Both the position numbers and the translations under genes were made by a program. 64,000 nt of DNA from the NCBI RefSeq assembly GCF_000373645.1, contig NZ_KB892001.1:128441-192440 (forward strand). The letters are read 5' to 3'. Under the pieces are notes generated by a model, which worked only from the letters and a program-made list of their open reading frames with translations, was not told where the DNA came from and searched no databases. Each line of letters opens with the position of its first letter. Positions within the stretch are counted from its first letter, which is position 1. This document shows, piece by piece, positions 49,895-59,091 of the stretch. This DNA comes from Streptomyces sp. ATexAB-D23. GTDB lineage: Bacteria; Actinomycetota; Actinomycetes; Streptomycetales; Streptomycetaceae.

Positions 49895-52290
49895 TACTGG
49901 CAGGCCTCGCAGGACTCGGGGTTTTCCAGGGAGCAGGCGATGGCGTCCGCGTCGGGCGCCGGTGCCTGCTGTACGGGAATGGGGGCGGCGGCCGCGGCCT
50001 GGCCGGACGCGGCGCGGGCGATGCGCGTCGCCGGGCGCGAACGCAGGTAGTACGTCGTCTTCAGCCCCCGCTTCCAGGCGTACGCGTACATCGAGGAGAG
50101 CTTGCCGATCGTCGGCGTCTCCAGGAACAGGTTCAGCGACTGGCTCTGGTCGAGGAACGGCGTACGGGCCGCCGCCATGTCGATCAGTCCGCGCTGCGGG
50201 ATCTCCCACGCGGTGCGGTACAGCGCCCGTACGTCCGCGGGGATCCACGCGAAGCCCTGCACCGAGCCGCTCGCCTCGCGCAGCGCCTCCCGGGTCCGCG
50301 CGTCCCACACGCCGAGCCGCTTCAGCTCGTCCACCAGATAGCCGTTGACCTGGAGGAACTCACCGCTCAGCGTCTCGCGCTTGAAGAGGTTGGAGACCTG
50401 GGGCTCGATGCACTCGTAGACCCCCGCGATCGAGGCGATCGTCGCGGTCGGGGCGATGGCCAGGAGCAGCGAGTTGCGCATGCCGGTCTTCGCGATCCGG
50501 GCGCGCAGGGCGTCCCAGCGCTCCGGCCAGTTCAGCTCGGTGTCGTAGTGGTCCGGGTGCAGCACCCCGCGCGCGGCCCGGGTCTCGGACCAGGCGGGGA
50601 GGGGGCCCGACCTCTCGGCGAGGTCGCAGGACGCCTCGTAGGCGGCGAGCATGATGCGCTCGGCGATCTTCGTGGAGAGCGCGCGGGCCTCGGGGGAGTC
50701 GAACGGCAGCCGCAGCTGGAAGAAGACGTCCTGGAGGCCCATCGCGCCCAGGCCCACGGGCCGCCAGCGGGCGTTGGAACGACCGGCCTGCTCGGTCGGG
50801 TAGAAGTTGATGTCCACGACCCGGTCGAGGAAGGTCACGGCGGTGCGCACGGTGGCGTCCAGGCGTTCCCAGTCGATCGTGCCCTCGGTGACGAACGCGC
50901 CGAGATTGACCGAGCCGAGGTTGCAGACGGCCGTCTCGCCGTCGTCGGTGACCTCCAGGATCTCGGTGCACAGGTTCGAGGAGTGCACGACGCGGCCCGG
51001 CTCGGCGGTCTGGTTCGCGGTCCGGTTGGAGGCGTCCTTGAACGTCATCCAGCCCTGGCCGGTCTGCGCGAGGGTCCGCATCATCCGGCCGTACAGCTCA
51101 CGGGCCGGCATGGTCTTGCGGGCCAGGCCCTTCGCCTCGGCCGCCCGGTAGGCGGCGTCGAAGCCGTCGCCCCACAGGTCGGTCAGCTCGGGCACGTCCG
51201 CCGGGGAGAACAGCGACCAGGTGGAGTCCGCGTCGACCCGGCGCATGAACTCGTCCGGGATCCAGTGCGCCAGGTTCAGGTTGTGCGTACGCCGCTGGTC
51301 CTCGCCCGTGTTGTCGCGCAGTTCGAGGAACTCCTCGATGTCCGCGTGCCAGGTCTCCAGGTAGACGGCGGCCGCGCCCTTGCGCCGGCCGCCCTGGTTG
51401 ACGGCGGCGACGGAGGCGTCGAGCGTCTTCAGGAACGGCACGATGCCGTTGGAGTGCCCGTTGGTGCCGCGGATCAGCGAACCGCGGGCGCGGATGCGGG
51501 AGTAGGAGAGGCCGATGCCGCCCGCGTGCTTCGACAGGCGCGCCACCTGGTGGTAGCGGTCGTAGATCGAGTCCAGCTCGTCCAGCGGCGAGTCCAGCAG
51601 ATAGCAGGAGGACATCTGCGGGTGGCGGGTGCCGGAGTTGAAGAGCGTGGGGGAGGAGGGCAGGTAGTCCAGCCGGCTCATCAGCCCGTACAGCGCGGCG
51701 ACCTCGTCGAGCGCGCGCCCGGAGTTGTCCTCGGCGAGCCCGGCGGCGACCCGGAGCATGAAGTGCTGCGGCGTCTCGATGACCTGGCGGGTGTGCGGGT
51801 GGCGCAGCAGGTAGCGGCTGTGCAGGGTGCGCAGCCCGAAGTAGCCGAAGCGGTCGTCGGCGCCGTCGGTGAGGGACCGCTCCACCAGCGCGTCCAGGGC
51901 CGCGGCGTGCAGCGTCACGAACTCGGCGGTGCGGTCCGCGATCAGGCCCTCGCGGTGCCCCACGGCGACCGAGGCGGAGAACGACGTCGAGCCCTGCCCG
52001 GCGGCCTCGTCCGCGATGGAGCGGGTGAGGAGGCGGGCGGCGAGCCGGGAGTAGGCGGGGTCCTCGGAGATGAGGCCCGCGGCGGCCTCGGTGGCCAGCG
52101 AGCGCAGCTCCGCCTCGTCCGACCGGGCGTTGCGGCCGCGCAGGGCCGCGGCGGCGACGCGCCCGGGGTCGGTGTCGGGCAGGTCGGCGGTGAGGTCGGT
52201 CAGGGTCCGCAGCAGTGCGGTGCCGGGCCCGTCGCTCATGGTCCCCGTTGATTCGGCCGCTGAGACCGGATCGGCTGGCGCGATGGTCAC
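49894..52290 (-). CDS. nrdA: Class I ribonucleotide reductase large subunit NrdA
   Basis: 798 residues from GTG 52290. Active-site motifs: SSNLCTEI (N-x-C-x-E triad), CNLGSVNLG, the first redox Cys in MSSCYLLD, and the C-terminal thiol pair in CEACQ. No N-terminal ATP-cone signature is visible; the N-terminus is instead a low-complexity leader. Its transcription is under the cobalamin riboswitch at 52440-52542, matching the known B12 repression of Streptomyces nrdABS. Confidence 0.95.
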   Translation of the reverse strand: MTIAPADPVSAAESTGTMSDGPGTALLRTLTDLTADLPDTDPGRVAAAALRGRNARSDEAELRSLATEAAAGLISEDPAYSRLAARLLTRSIADEAAGQGSTSFSASVAVGHREGLIADRTAEFVTLHAAALDALVERSLTDGADDRFGYFGLRTLHSRYLLRHPHTRQVIETPQHFMLRVAAGLAEDNSGRALDEVAALYGLMSRLDYLPSSPTLFNSGTRHPQMSSCYLLDSPLDELDSIYDRYHQVARLSKHAGGIGLSYSRIRARGSLIRGTNGHSNGIVPFLKTLDASVAAVNQGGRRKGAAAVYLETWHADIEEFLELRDNTGEDQRRTHNLNLAHWIPDEFMRRVDADSTWSLFSPADVPELTDLWGDGFDAAYRAAEAKGLARKTMPARELYGRMMRTLAQTGQGWMTFKDASNRTANQTAEPGRVVHSSNLCTEILEVTDDGETAVCNLGSVNLGAFVTEGTIDWERLDATVRTAVTFLDRVVDINFYPTEQAGRSNARWRPVGLGAMGLQDVFFQLRLPFDSPEARALSTKIAERIMLAAYEASCDLAERSGPLPAWSETRAARGVLHPDHYDTELNWPERWDALRARIAKTGMRNSLLLAIAPTATIASIAGVYECIEPQVSNLFKRETLSGEFLQVNGYLVDELKRLGVWDARTREALREASGSVQGFAWIPADVRALYRTAWEIPQRGLIDMAAARTPFLDQSQSLNLFLETPTIGKLSSMYAYAWKRGLKTTYYLRSRPATRIARAASGQAAAAAPIPVQQAPAPDADAIACSLENPESCEACQ

Positions 52291-52439
52291 GTGGTGCTCT
52301 CCCTCGCTCGGCTCTGGGCCGGCGGAGGGCGGGGCAGCCGGGCGGGCGCGGGCCCGGTCGGGGCAGCGCTCCGTGCGGCGTCCACCGGCCCATCCACGAG
52401 GCCCGGACGTCTGGGCACCCGGTTCGGTCGAGCCGGATG

Positions 52440-52542
52440 CGCTGTCGGCAGGTCCTCGGACTTACGGGTGTGCAAAAGCACACCGAACACACCGTTGCGG
52501 GACAGTTCCGGATTCGCACCGGATTCCCCTGCGGCGACAGCG
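52440..52542 (-). ncRNA. Cobalamin (B12) riboswitch upstream of nrdABS
   Basis: On the minus strand the core elements appear in order: CGCTGTCG (P1 5' side), GGGGAATCCGGTGCGAATCC, ACTGTCCCGCAACGGT, AGTCCGAGGACCTGCC, then CGACAGCG (P1 3' side). The closing P1 helix (52535-52542 with 52440-52447) is perfect. Adenosylcobalamin binding is known to repress nrdABS in Streptomyces, so this senses sufficiency of the B12-dependent enzyme. The expression platform must lie in the 149 bases before the nrdA start. Confidence 0.93.
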
Positions 52543-52548
52543 AGCATG

Positions 52549-52554
52549 AGCATA
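52549..52554 (-). promoter_or_regulatory. Probable -10 of the nrdABS promoter
   Basis: TATGCT read on the minus strand ends 7 bases before the riboswitch 5' helix, so transcription would begin at about 52542. Its -35 region would fall inside the hairpin at 52554-52591, and no consensus -35 is evident. Confidence 0.5.
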
Positions 52555-52591
52555 CATGTGGGGGCCGCCCGATGAGGCGGCCCCCACATGT
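52554..52591 (-). terminator. Terminator of the symporter unit, overlapping the nrd promoter
   Basis: A perfect 16-bp stem (52554-52569 with 52576-52591) and a CGATGA loop, 28 bases past the symporter stop codon on the minus strand. Confidence 0.8.
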
Positions 52592-52618
52592 TGTGTCGCG
52601 TGACGTAAAACTGTGCGG

Positions 52619-54247
52619 TCAGTGACCGCCCGGCGCCCCGGCCGTGGCCGGCGGGAGCTCCGCCTTCACGCCCGGGTCGCCCGCGTCCGCGGTGTAGTCG
52701 CCCGGAGCGGTCTCGTCCTCCCCGGCTGGCGCCTTCACGGCGTTCAGGACGAAGGTCAGCACCACGGTGACGACGACGTTCAGCACGAAGGCCGTGAGGC
52801 CGATGTAGCCGATCTCACCGAGACCCGGGATCTCCTTGGAGGACCCGCCGAAGTGCTTCTGGGTGGGGCTCGCGACCCCGTAGGCGGCGGCCGTTCCGTA
52901 GATCATGCCGACCGCCCAGCCGGCGAGCAGCGCCCAGCGGTGGAACCAGCGGGTGAACAGACCGCCGACCAGGGCCGGCATCGTCTGGAGGATCCAGATC
53001 CCGCCGAGCAGCTGGAAGTTGATCGCGACGGTTTTGTCCATGGTCAGGACGAAGGCGAGCGCGCCGACCTTGACCAGCAGCGAGACCACCTTGGAGACCT
53101 TGGTCTCCTGCTCGGGCGTCGCGTCGGGCTTCAGGAAGTCCTTGTAGATGTTGCGGGTGAAGAGATTCGCCGCCGCGATCGACATGATCGCGGCCGGCAC
53201 CAGCGCGCCGATGCCGATGGCGGCGAACGCCACGCCCGCGAACCAGTCGGGGAACATGTTCTCGAACAGCTGCGGGATGGCCAGCTGTCCGTTGTCCACC
53301 TTGACGCCGGCGGCGATCGCCATGAAGCCGAGCAGTGCGAGCAGCCCCAGCATCAGCGAGTACAGCGGCAGGATCGTGGTGTTGCGGCGGATCACCTCAC
53401 GGCTGCGGCTGGAGAGCGTCGCCGTGATGGAGTGCGGGTACATGAAGAGCGCCAGCGCGGAGCCGAGCGCCAGGGTGGCGTAACCCCAGTGGCCCGCCGC
53501 GCCCGGGGCGAGCGCGCCGGTCGGCTTCCCGCCGGGCGGCCCGGCGAACTTGTCCTGGGCGGCGGCGAAGATGTCGTCGAAGCCGCCGAGCTTGATCGGG
53601 ATGTAGATGATCGCCACGGCGATGACCAGGTAGATCAGCCCGTCCTTGACGAACGCGATCAGCGCCGGCGCGCGCAGCCCGGAGGAGTACGTGTACGCGG
53701 CCAGGACCGCGAACGCGATGAGCAGCGGCAGGTCCTTGACGAACCAGTTGGTGTTCTCGCCGCCGCCGACGCCCATCACGTCCAGCACCGCCTGGATGCC
53801 GACGAGCTGGAGCGCGATGTAGGGCATCGTGGCGAGGATGCCGGTGACGGCGACCGCCAGCGAGAGCCCCTTCGAGCCGAAGCGGCCGCGGACGAAGTCC
53901 GAGGTGGTGACGTAGCCGTGCTTGTGCGAGACCGACCACAGGCGCGGCAGGAAGGTGAAGATCAGCGGGTACACCAGGATGGTGTAGGGGACCGCGAAGA
54001 AGCCGGCCGCGCCCGCCGCGTAGATCGCCGCCGGGACGGCGACGAAGGTGTACGCGGTGTAGAGGTCGCCGCCGAGCAGGAACCAGGTGACCCAGGTGCC
54101 GAACGACCGTCCGCCCAGGCCCCATTCGTCGAGACTTGCCTCGTTCTCGGCCTTGCGCCAGCGGGCGGCCATGAAGCCGATGACCGTGACGGCCAGGAAG
54201 AAGAAGATGAAGACGCCGAGCGCGACGCCGTTCACGCCGTCCTTCAT
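52619..54247 (-). CDS. Sodium:solute symporter (SSS family, monocarboxylate-permease-like)
   Basis: 542 residues with about 13 hydrophobic helices. SSS features: an N-terminal SLDEWGLGGRSFGTWVTWFL segment, a GDLYTAYTFVAVPA sodium-site region, and MPYIALQLVGIQAV. It resembles MctP-type monocarboxylate/amino-acid symporters. The C-terminal 30 residues are a cytoplasmic Pro/Ala/Asp tail. The start overlaps the stop of the DUF3311 gene by 4 bases; the two are a standard pair. Confidence 0.88.
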   Translation of the reverse strand: MKDGVNGVALGVFIFFFLAVTVIGFMAARWRKAENEASLDEWGLGGRSFGTWVTWFLLGGDLYTAYTFVAVPAAIYAAGAAGFFAVPYTILVYPLIFTFLPRLWSVSHKHGYVTTSDFVRGRFGSKGLSLAVAVTGILATMPYIALQLVGIQAVLDVMGVGGGENTNWFVKDLPLLIAFAVLAAYTYSSGLRAPALIAFVKDGLIYLVIAVAIIYIPIKLGGFDDIFAAAQDKFAGPPGGKPTGALAPGAAGHWGYATLALGSALALFMYPHSITATLSSRSREVIRRNTTILPLYSLMLGLLALLGFMAIAAGVKVDNGQLAIPQLFENMFPDWFAGVAFAAIGIGALVPAAIMSIAAANLFTRNIYKDFLKPDATPEQETKVSKVVSLLVKVGALAFVLTMDKTVAINFQLLGGIWILQTMPALVGGLFTRWFHRWALLAGWAVGMIYGTAAAYGVASPTQKHFGGSSKEIPGLGEIGYIGLTAFVLNVVVTVVLTFVLNAVKAPAGEDETAPGDYTADAGDPGVKAELPPATAGAPGGH

Positions 54248-54498
54248 GCCGACGCACCCCCCTTGCGGGCGCGCTGGTCACGCTGCCACAGCTTGTACGC
54301 GATCATGGTGAGGGCGGTCGAGATCAGCACCCACAGCATCTGGTACCAGTAGAAGAACGGAATGCCGATGAAGGTCGGGTCGATCTTCGCGTACGAACTC
54401 ACCCAGAGCATCGCCACGAACGGGGCGATGAGACAGAGCGCGATGACCACCCTCATCGGTGTGACCGTGGGTGGCTTTTCTTCTGGTTCTTCCGGCAT
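54244..54498 (-). CDS. DUF3311 small membrane subunit of the symporter
   Basis: 84 residues from ATG 54498: an acidic start (MPEEPEEKPP), two transmembrane helices (about 17-38 and 50-70, with IPFFYWYQMLWVLI) and a basic tail. DUF3311 proteins are regularly encoded directly before SSS transporters and are presumed accessory subunits. The 4-base overlap with the next gene supports coupled translation. Confidence 0.85.
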   Translation of the reverse strand: MPEEPEEKPPTVTPMRVVIALCLIAPFVAMLWVSSYAKIDPTFIGIPFFYWYQMLWVLISTALTMIAYKLWQRDQRARKGGASA

Positions 54499-54678
54499 GG
54501 CGGCGACTCCGTCCCCTCGCTGATCACCTGGTGCAACGCGCACGAAATCTAAGGGAGGGTTCTGGCCAGCGTCACCCCCTGTCCGCATTGCGGTCCGGCA
54601 AAATCGGCGCCGGACCGGCCGGATGATCACGATTGCGCCGAACGTCCCGGCGCCGGTGCGCAGCTGAGGGGTGTGGAA

Positions 54679-54722
54679 CGCCCAACAGCCCCTCGGCGGC
54701 GGGTCCGAGGGGCTGTTGGGCG
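54679..54722 (-). terminator. Terminator of dasR
   Basis: A perfect 17-bp stem (54679-54695 with 54706-54722) just beyond the dasR stop. Confidence 0.85.
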
Positions 54723-54741
54723 CGCACATTCGTGCGGAGGG

Positions 54742-55512
54742 TCAGTCCAGTGGCCGCTTGAGGCGGGCCACGAACTTGTAGCGGTCGCCGCGGTAGACCG
54801 AGCGCACCCACTCGACCGGTTCGCCCTGTTCGTCCAGCGAGTGCCGGGACAGCATCAGCATCGGCAGGCCCACGTCCGTGCCGAGCAGTCCGGCCTCGCG
54901 CGGGGTGGCGAGCGAGGTCTCGATGGTCTCCTCGGCCTCGGCCAGCCGGACGTCGTACACCTCGGACAGCGCCGTGTAGAGCGAGGTGTACTTCACCAGC
55001 GAACGGCGCAGCGCCGGGAAGCGCTTGGCCGAAAGGTGCGTGGTCTCGATGGCCATCGGCTCGCCGCTCGCCAGGCGCAGGCGCTCGATCCGCAGGACCC
55101 GGCCGCCCGCGCTGATGTCGAGCAGCCCGGCGAGGGTGTCGTCGGCGGTGACATAGCCGATGTCCAGGAGCTGCGAGGTCGGTTCGAGTCCCTGGGCCCG
55201 CATGTCCTCGGTGTACGAGGTGAGTTGCAGGGCCTGGGAGACCTTCGGCTTGGCGACGAAGGTGCCCTTGCCCTGGATGCGTTCCAGCCGGCCCTCGACG
55301 ACCAGCTCCTGGAGCGCCTGGCGCACGGTGGTGCGCGAGGTGTCGAATTCGGCGGCCAGGGTCCGCTCCGGGGGCACGGGGGTGCCCGGCGGCATGGTGT
55401 CCGTCATGTCGAGGAGATGTCGCTTGAGCCGGTAGTACTTAGGGACGCGCGCGGTACGCGCACCCGCGCCCGCGCCCGTCTCGTTCTCCGGACTTCCCCC
55501 GTCGGCGCCCAT
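54742..55512 (-). CDS. dasR: GntR/HutC-family regulator DasR
   Basis: 256 residues from ATG 55512, with a GGGAAGG site. The winged helix ([33 protein letters not shown]) is followed by a UTRA effector domain ([19 protein letters not shown] onward). In Streptomyces DasR represses amino-sugar uptake and chitinase genes and also controls development and antibiotics; glucosamine-6-phosphate and related ligands release it from dre sites. It is divergent from dasA, and dre-like sequences lie between them. Confidence 0.96.
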   Translation of the reverse strand: MGADGGSPENETGAGAGARTARVPKYYRLKRHLLDMTDTMPPGTPVPPERTLAAEFDTSRTTVRQALQELVVEGRLERIQGKGTFVAKPKVSQALQLTSYTEDMRAQGLEPTSQLLDIGYVTADDTLAGLLDISAGGRVLRIERLRLASGEPMAIETTHLSAKRFPALRRSLVKYTSLYTALSEVYDVRLAEAEETIETSLATPREAGLLGTDVGLPMLMLSRHSLDEQGEPVEWVRSVYRGDRYKFVARLKRPLD

Positions 55513-55658
55513 GGCCCGCCTTCCCGACTGCTGCGTTGCTGCCGTCACCGGCTCCTCCGTCTGTCGCGGCTCACATGGTGGCACGGTCCGGTCACGGCTC
55601 GTCGCCCTCCCTCAGGTGTCGGTCCTATAACGGACGCGAGTGCACTTCTTATACACCC

Positions 55659-55687
55659 TTGACACCCCTAAAGGTCTAGGCCAAGCT
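55659..55687 (+). promoter_or_regulatory. dasA promoter
   Basis: TTGACA (55659-55664), 17 bases, CAAGCT (55682-55687). Transcription would start near 55694, within the dre operator. Confidence 0.65.
55670..55685. promoter_or_regulatory. Weak second dre-like site in the dasA promoter
   Basis: AAAGGTCTAGGCCAAG matches the 16-bp dre consensus at about 11 positions and retains the GGTCTAG core. It covers the -10 region. Confidence 0.4.
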
Positions 55688-55693
55688 CCCGGT

Positions 55694-55709
55694 ACTGGTC
55701 TAAACCATT
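55694..55709. promoter_or_regulatory. DasR-responsive element (dre) of dasA
   Basis: ACTGGTCTAAACCATT matches the consensus A(G/C)TGGTCTAGACCA(G/C)T at 14 of 16 positions and covers the predicted transcription start. Confidence 0.85.
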
Positions 55710-55795
55710 AAAGACCAGGTCCCAGCCCCAGCAGTACTCGTCGACGTTTTCGCGCGGTGGGGGGAGGGGGTTGCAGCATCCCTGAGGAGGGTGGC

Positions 55796-57097
55796 GTGAA
55801 GCGCAAGCTCATCGCGGCGATCGGCGTCGCGGGCATGTTGGTTTCCATTGCGGCGTGTGGTTCGGACGACAAGTCTTCGTCCTCGAAGGACCCGAAGGAC
55901 CGCAAGGAAGACCTGACTGTCTGGCTCATGGGCGAGGCCCAGTCGACCTGGCCGGAACTGGTCAAGGACGTCAATGCCGAGTTCAAGAAGAAGTACCCGA
56001 ACGTCAAGGTCAAGGTCCAGTACCAGGGCTGGGCGGACAAGGTCAAGAAGCTCGACACCTCCCTCGGTGGCGACAAGTTCCCGGACGTTGTCGAACTCGG
56101 CAACACCGAGACCATGCAGTACATCCTCAACGGCGCGCTCGGCGAGATCGACACCGCCAAGTACGAGAACTCGGACACCTGGATCAAGGGTCTGAAGGAC
56201 ACCTGCTCCTACGAGGGCAAGATCTACTGTGTCCCGTACTACGCCAGTGCCCGTCTGGCGGTCTACAACAAGGACATGCTGAAGGCCGGCACCGGCAGCG
56301 ACACCCTCCCGCAGGACGAGGCGTCCTTCCTCAAGGCCATGGACAAGGTCCAGGCCGAGCTCGCCAAGAAGGACAAGCGCGCCTCGTCCCTGTACTACCC
56401 GGGCCGTTACTGGTACGCCGCCATGTCCTACGTCGCGGCCGAGGGCGGCCAGATCGCCAAGTACGACGAGGGCGCGAAGGAGTGGAAGGCCACCCTCTCC
56501 ACCCCCGAGGCGCAGAAGGGCATTCAGGACTTCGTCGACCTGGTCAAGAAGTACAACAAGGCCGACCAGACGAAGGACGAGCAGGACCACGCCAACGTCA
56601 TGGCCAACGAGAAGGCCGCGGTCATCTACGGCCAGGCCTGGGAGGCCGGCAGCGTCACCGGCGGTGACAACGGCAACCCGAAGCTTGAGGGCAAGATCGC
56701 CACGGCCGGTATGCCGGGCCCGAACGGCAAGGCGCTCCCGTCCTTCATCGGCGGCTCGGACCTCGCCACCATCTCCAAGTCGAAGGTCCAGGACCTCGGC
56801 CAGGAGTGGATCTCCCTCTTCACCAACGCGAAGTCCATGGACGTCCTCGCGTCGAAGAACATCCTCCCGAACAACGAGAAGCAGCTTGAGCCGCTGAAGG
56901 CCAAGCCCGAGACGGCCGCCATCGCCAACGCGGTGCCGGACGCCTGGTTCACGCCGATCGCGCCGGGCTGGGCCTCGATCGAGAAGGAGGAGATTCTGGA
57001 GAACATGCTCCTGAAGATCCTCAAGGGCACCTCCGTCGCCGACGCGGCCAAGAAGGCCGACAGCGAGATCGACGCACTGATCAACAAGAAGGCCTGA
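55796..57097 (+). CDS. dasA: Chitobiose-binding lipoprotein DasA
   Basis: 433 residues from GTG 55796, with an AGGAGG site 5 bases ahead. A lipoprotein signal ends at a lipobox (SIAAC), then a Ser/Lys/Asp-rich tether and an ABC solute-binding domain of the sugar class (LTVWLMGEAQSTWPELVKDV, FPDVVELGNTE, FIGGSDLATISK). DasA binds N,N'-diacetylchitobiose outside the membrane and feeds DasB/DasC. It is followed by a hairpin (57114-57144), which would favour a higher level of dasA mRNA than of the permease genes. Confidence 0.95.
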   Translation: MKRKLIAAIGVAGMLVSIAACGSDDKSSSSKDPKDRKEDLTVWLMGEAQSTWPELVKDVNAEFKKKYPNVKVKVQYQGWADKVKKLDTSLGGDKFPDVVELGNTETMQYILNGALGEIDTAKYENSDTWIKGLKDTCSYEGKIYCVPYYASARLAVYNKDMLKAGTGSDTLPQDEASFLKAMDKVQAELAKKDKRASSLYYPGRYWYAAMSYVAAEGGQIAKYDEGAKEWKATLSTPEAQKGIQDFVDLVKKYNKADQTKDEQDHANVMANEKAAVIYGQAWEAGSVTGGDNGNPKLEGKIATAGMPGPNGKALPSFIGGSDLATISKSKVQDLGQEWISLFTNAKSMDVLASKNILPNNEKQLEPLKAKPETAAIANAVPDAWFTPIAPGWASIEKEEILENMLLKILKGTSVADAAKKADSEIDALINKKA

Positions 57098-57113
57098 GCC
57101 TTCTGATCGCCAG

Positions 57114-57144
57114 GCGGGGGCCCGGCACTGCGCCGGGCCCCCGC
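57114..57144 (+). terminator. Intra-operon hairpin after dasA
   Basis: A perfect 13-bp stem (57114-57126 with 57132-57144) followed by TCCTTT. Probably a partial terminator or 3' stabiliser, common after binding-protein genes. Confidence 0.7.
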
Positions 57145-57208
57145 TCCTTTACCAGCAACGCCGTGTTTTCCGGGGGCTGCCTCGGACCCGCGATGGAAGG
57201 TCAGCCAC

Positions 57209-58222
57209 GTGACTGCCGCCGATACCAAGGCCGCCGGGCCACCGGTCCCCGTACCACGTGATCCCGAGGCGGACGGGAGCCCAGTGTCCGATCAGGGCGG
57301 CAACGGTCCCCTCAAGCAGAAGAGGAAGCGGAAGAAGGGTGAACTCCTCCCCTACCTCCTGATCCTCCCGGCGATCGTGGCGATCGCCGCCGTCTACCTC
57401 TACCCGCTCGCCAAGACCGTCATCATGTCCTTCCAGGACATGGGCCGGCGCGAGCTGTGGAGCGGCGACCCCGCACCATGGGTCGGTTTCGACCAGTTCA
57501 CCAACATCCTCGGGGACTCCGAGTTCTGGTGGGTGACCTTCCGCACCGTCGTCTTCATGGCCGTCTGCGTGACGCTCACCATGGGCATCGGCCTGCTGAT
57601 CTCCCTGCTGATGCGCCGGCTGTCCAACTGGGTGCGGCTCATCCTGACCTTCTGCCTCATCGCCGCCTGGGCGATGCCGCTGATGGTCGCCGCCTCGATC
57701 TTCCGGTTCATGGCCGACTCCGACTACGGCCTCATCAACACCCTCATCGCGAAGGTCGTCGGCGAGGACTGGCTCGGCCACAACTGGTACCTGGACCCGA
57801 TCCAGGGCTTCGCGATCATCACCCTGCTGGTGGTCTGGGGCGCCATCCCCTTCGTCGTCGTCACCCTGTACGCCGCCCTCACCCAGGTCCCCCAGGAACT
57901 GGAGGAGGCCGCCTCCCTCGACGGCGCCAGCAGCTTCGGCATCTTCCGCTACGTGACCTGGCCGGTCATCAAGCCGGTGTTCAGCATGGTCGCCACGCTG
58001 TCGGTGATCTGGGACTTCAACGTCTTCGGCCAGATCTGGCTGCTGCGCGGCAGCAAGCCCGAGCCCGAGTACGAGACCCTCGGCCTCTACTCCTACTCCA
58101 AGGCCTTCGAGTCCACCTCCTTCAGCCAGGGCACCGCCATCGCCCTGATCACGGTGATCCTGCTGTCCGCCGTGGCCGTGTACTACCTGCGCCAGCTCAT
58201 GAAGACGGGAGAGGTCGAATGA
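57209..58222 (+). CDS. dasB: Chitobiose ABC transporter permease DasB
   Basis: 337 residues. The N-terminal 45 residues are hydrophilic with a Lys/Arg cluster, followed by six transmembrane helices and the EAA loop (LEEAASLDGASSFGIFRYVT). Forms the membrane channel with DasC; the energising ATPase is not encoded here and in S. coelicolor is the shared MsiK. Start GTG 57209 with GGAAGG upstream. Its stop overlaps dasC (ATGA). Confidence 0.94.
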   Translation: MTAADTKAAGPPVPVPRDPEADGSPVSDQGGNGPLKQKRKRKKGELLPYLLILPAIVAIAAVYLYPLAKTVIMSFQDMGRRELWSGDPAPWVGFDQFTNILGDSEFWWVTFRTVVFMAVCVTLTMGIGLLISLLMRRLSNWVRLILTFCLIAAWAMPLMVAASIFRFMADSDYGLINTLIAKVVGEDWLGHNWYLDPIQGFAIITLLVVWGAIPFVVVTLYAALTQVPQELEEAASLDGASSFGIFRYVTWPVIKPVFSMVATLSVIWDFNVFGQIWLLRGSKPEPEYETLGLYSYSKAFESTSFSQGTAIALITVILLSAVAVYYLRQLMKTGEVE

Positions 58223-59082
58223 GCACCACGACCGACACACCACAGGTCCTGCGCCCGGACCGCAAGAATTCCCGGGTCGGCCTGAACATCCTCGGCCTCG
58301 GCATCGCCCTGGTCATGGTCTTCCCGGTCTACTGGCTGGTGATCAGCGCCCTGCGGCCCAGCCGCGAGATCCGCTCGTACGACCAGACCCTGTGGCCCTC
58401 GTCGATCACCTTCGACAACTTCGTCAAGGCCACGCAGCAGCCGAACTTCGGCACCGCCGTCCAGTCCAGCCTGATCGTCTCCATCACCGCCGTGGTCGGC
58501 GGCATGATCATCGCCACCCTGGCGGCCCTGGCCATCGGCCGGTTCCGCTTCTTCGGCCGCAAGCCCCTGCTCCTCATCATGATCCTGGTCCAGATGCTCC
58601 CGCCGACGGCGATGCTCATCCCGATCTACGCCCAGCTCAACGCCATGGGCGGCATCGACGAGTACTGGAGCCTGATCGTCGTCTACCTGGTCTCCACGCT
58701 GCCGTTCGCGACGATCATGATCCGCGGCTTCGTGGTGAACATCCCGGTGGAGCTGGAGGAGTCCGCCATGGTGGACGGCTGCACCCGCTTCGGCGCCTTC
58801 CGCCGCGTGATCCTGCCGCTGCTCGCCCCGGGCCTCGCGGCCGCGTCGATCTTCGCGCTGGTCAACGCGTGGAACGAGTACCTCTTCGCCTACATCCTGA
58901 TCAACGACAACTCCAAGTACACGCTCAACGTGTGGCTGATGACGTTCACCAGTGAGCGCGGTACGGACTACGGTGCCCTCATGGCGGCGTCGACCATGAT
59001 CGCCCTTCCGGTCGTCATCTTCTTCATGTTCGTGCAGAAGAAGATGGCCGCGGGCCTCACCTCCGGCGCCGTGAAGGGATAA
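58219..59082 (+). CDS. dasC: Chitobiose ABC transporter permease DasC
   Basis: 287 residues, six transmembrane helices and the EAA loop (LEESAMVDGCTRFGAFRRVI). Start ATG 58219 overlaps the dasB stop by 4 bases. It partners DasB in the importer. Confidence 0.94.
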   Translation: MSTTTDTPQVLRPDRKNSRVGLNILGLGIALVMVFPVYWLVISALRPSREIRSYDQTLWPSSITFDNFVKATQQPNFGTAVQSSLIVSITAVVGGMIIATLAALAIGRFRFFGRKPLLLIMILVQMLPPTAMLIPIYAQLNAMGGIDEYWSLIVVYLVSTLPFATIMIRGFVVNIPVELEESAMVDGCTRFGAFRRVILPLLAPGLAAASIFALVNAWNEYLFAYILINDNSKYTLNVWLMTFTSERGTDYGALMAASTMIALPVVIFFMFVQKKMAAGLTSGAVKG

Positions 59083-59091
59083 CGCCGCCCC

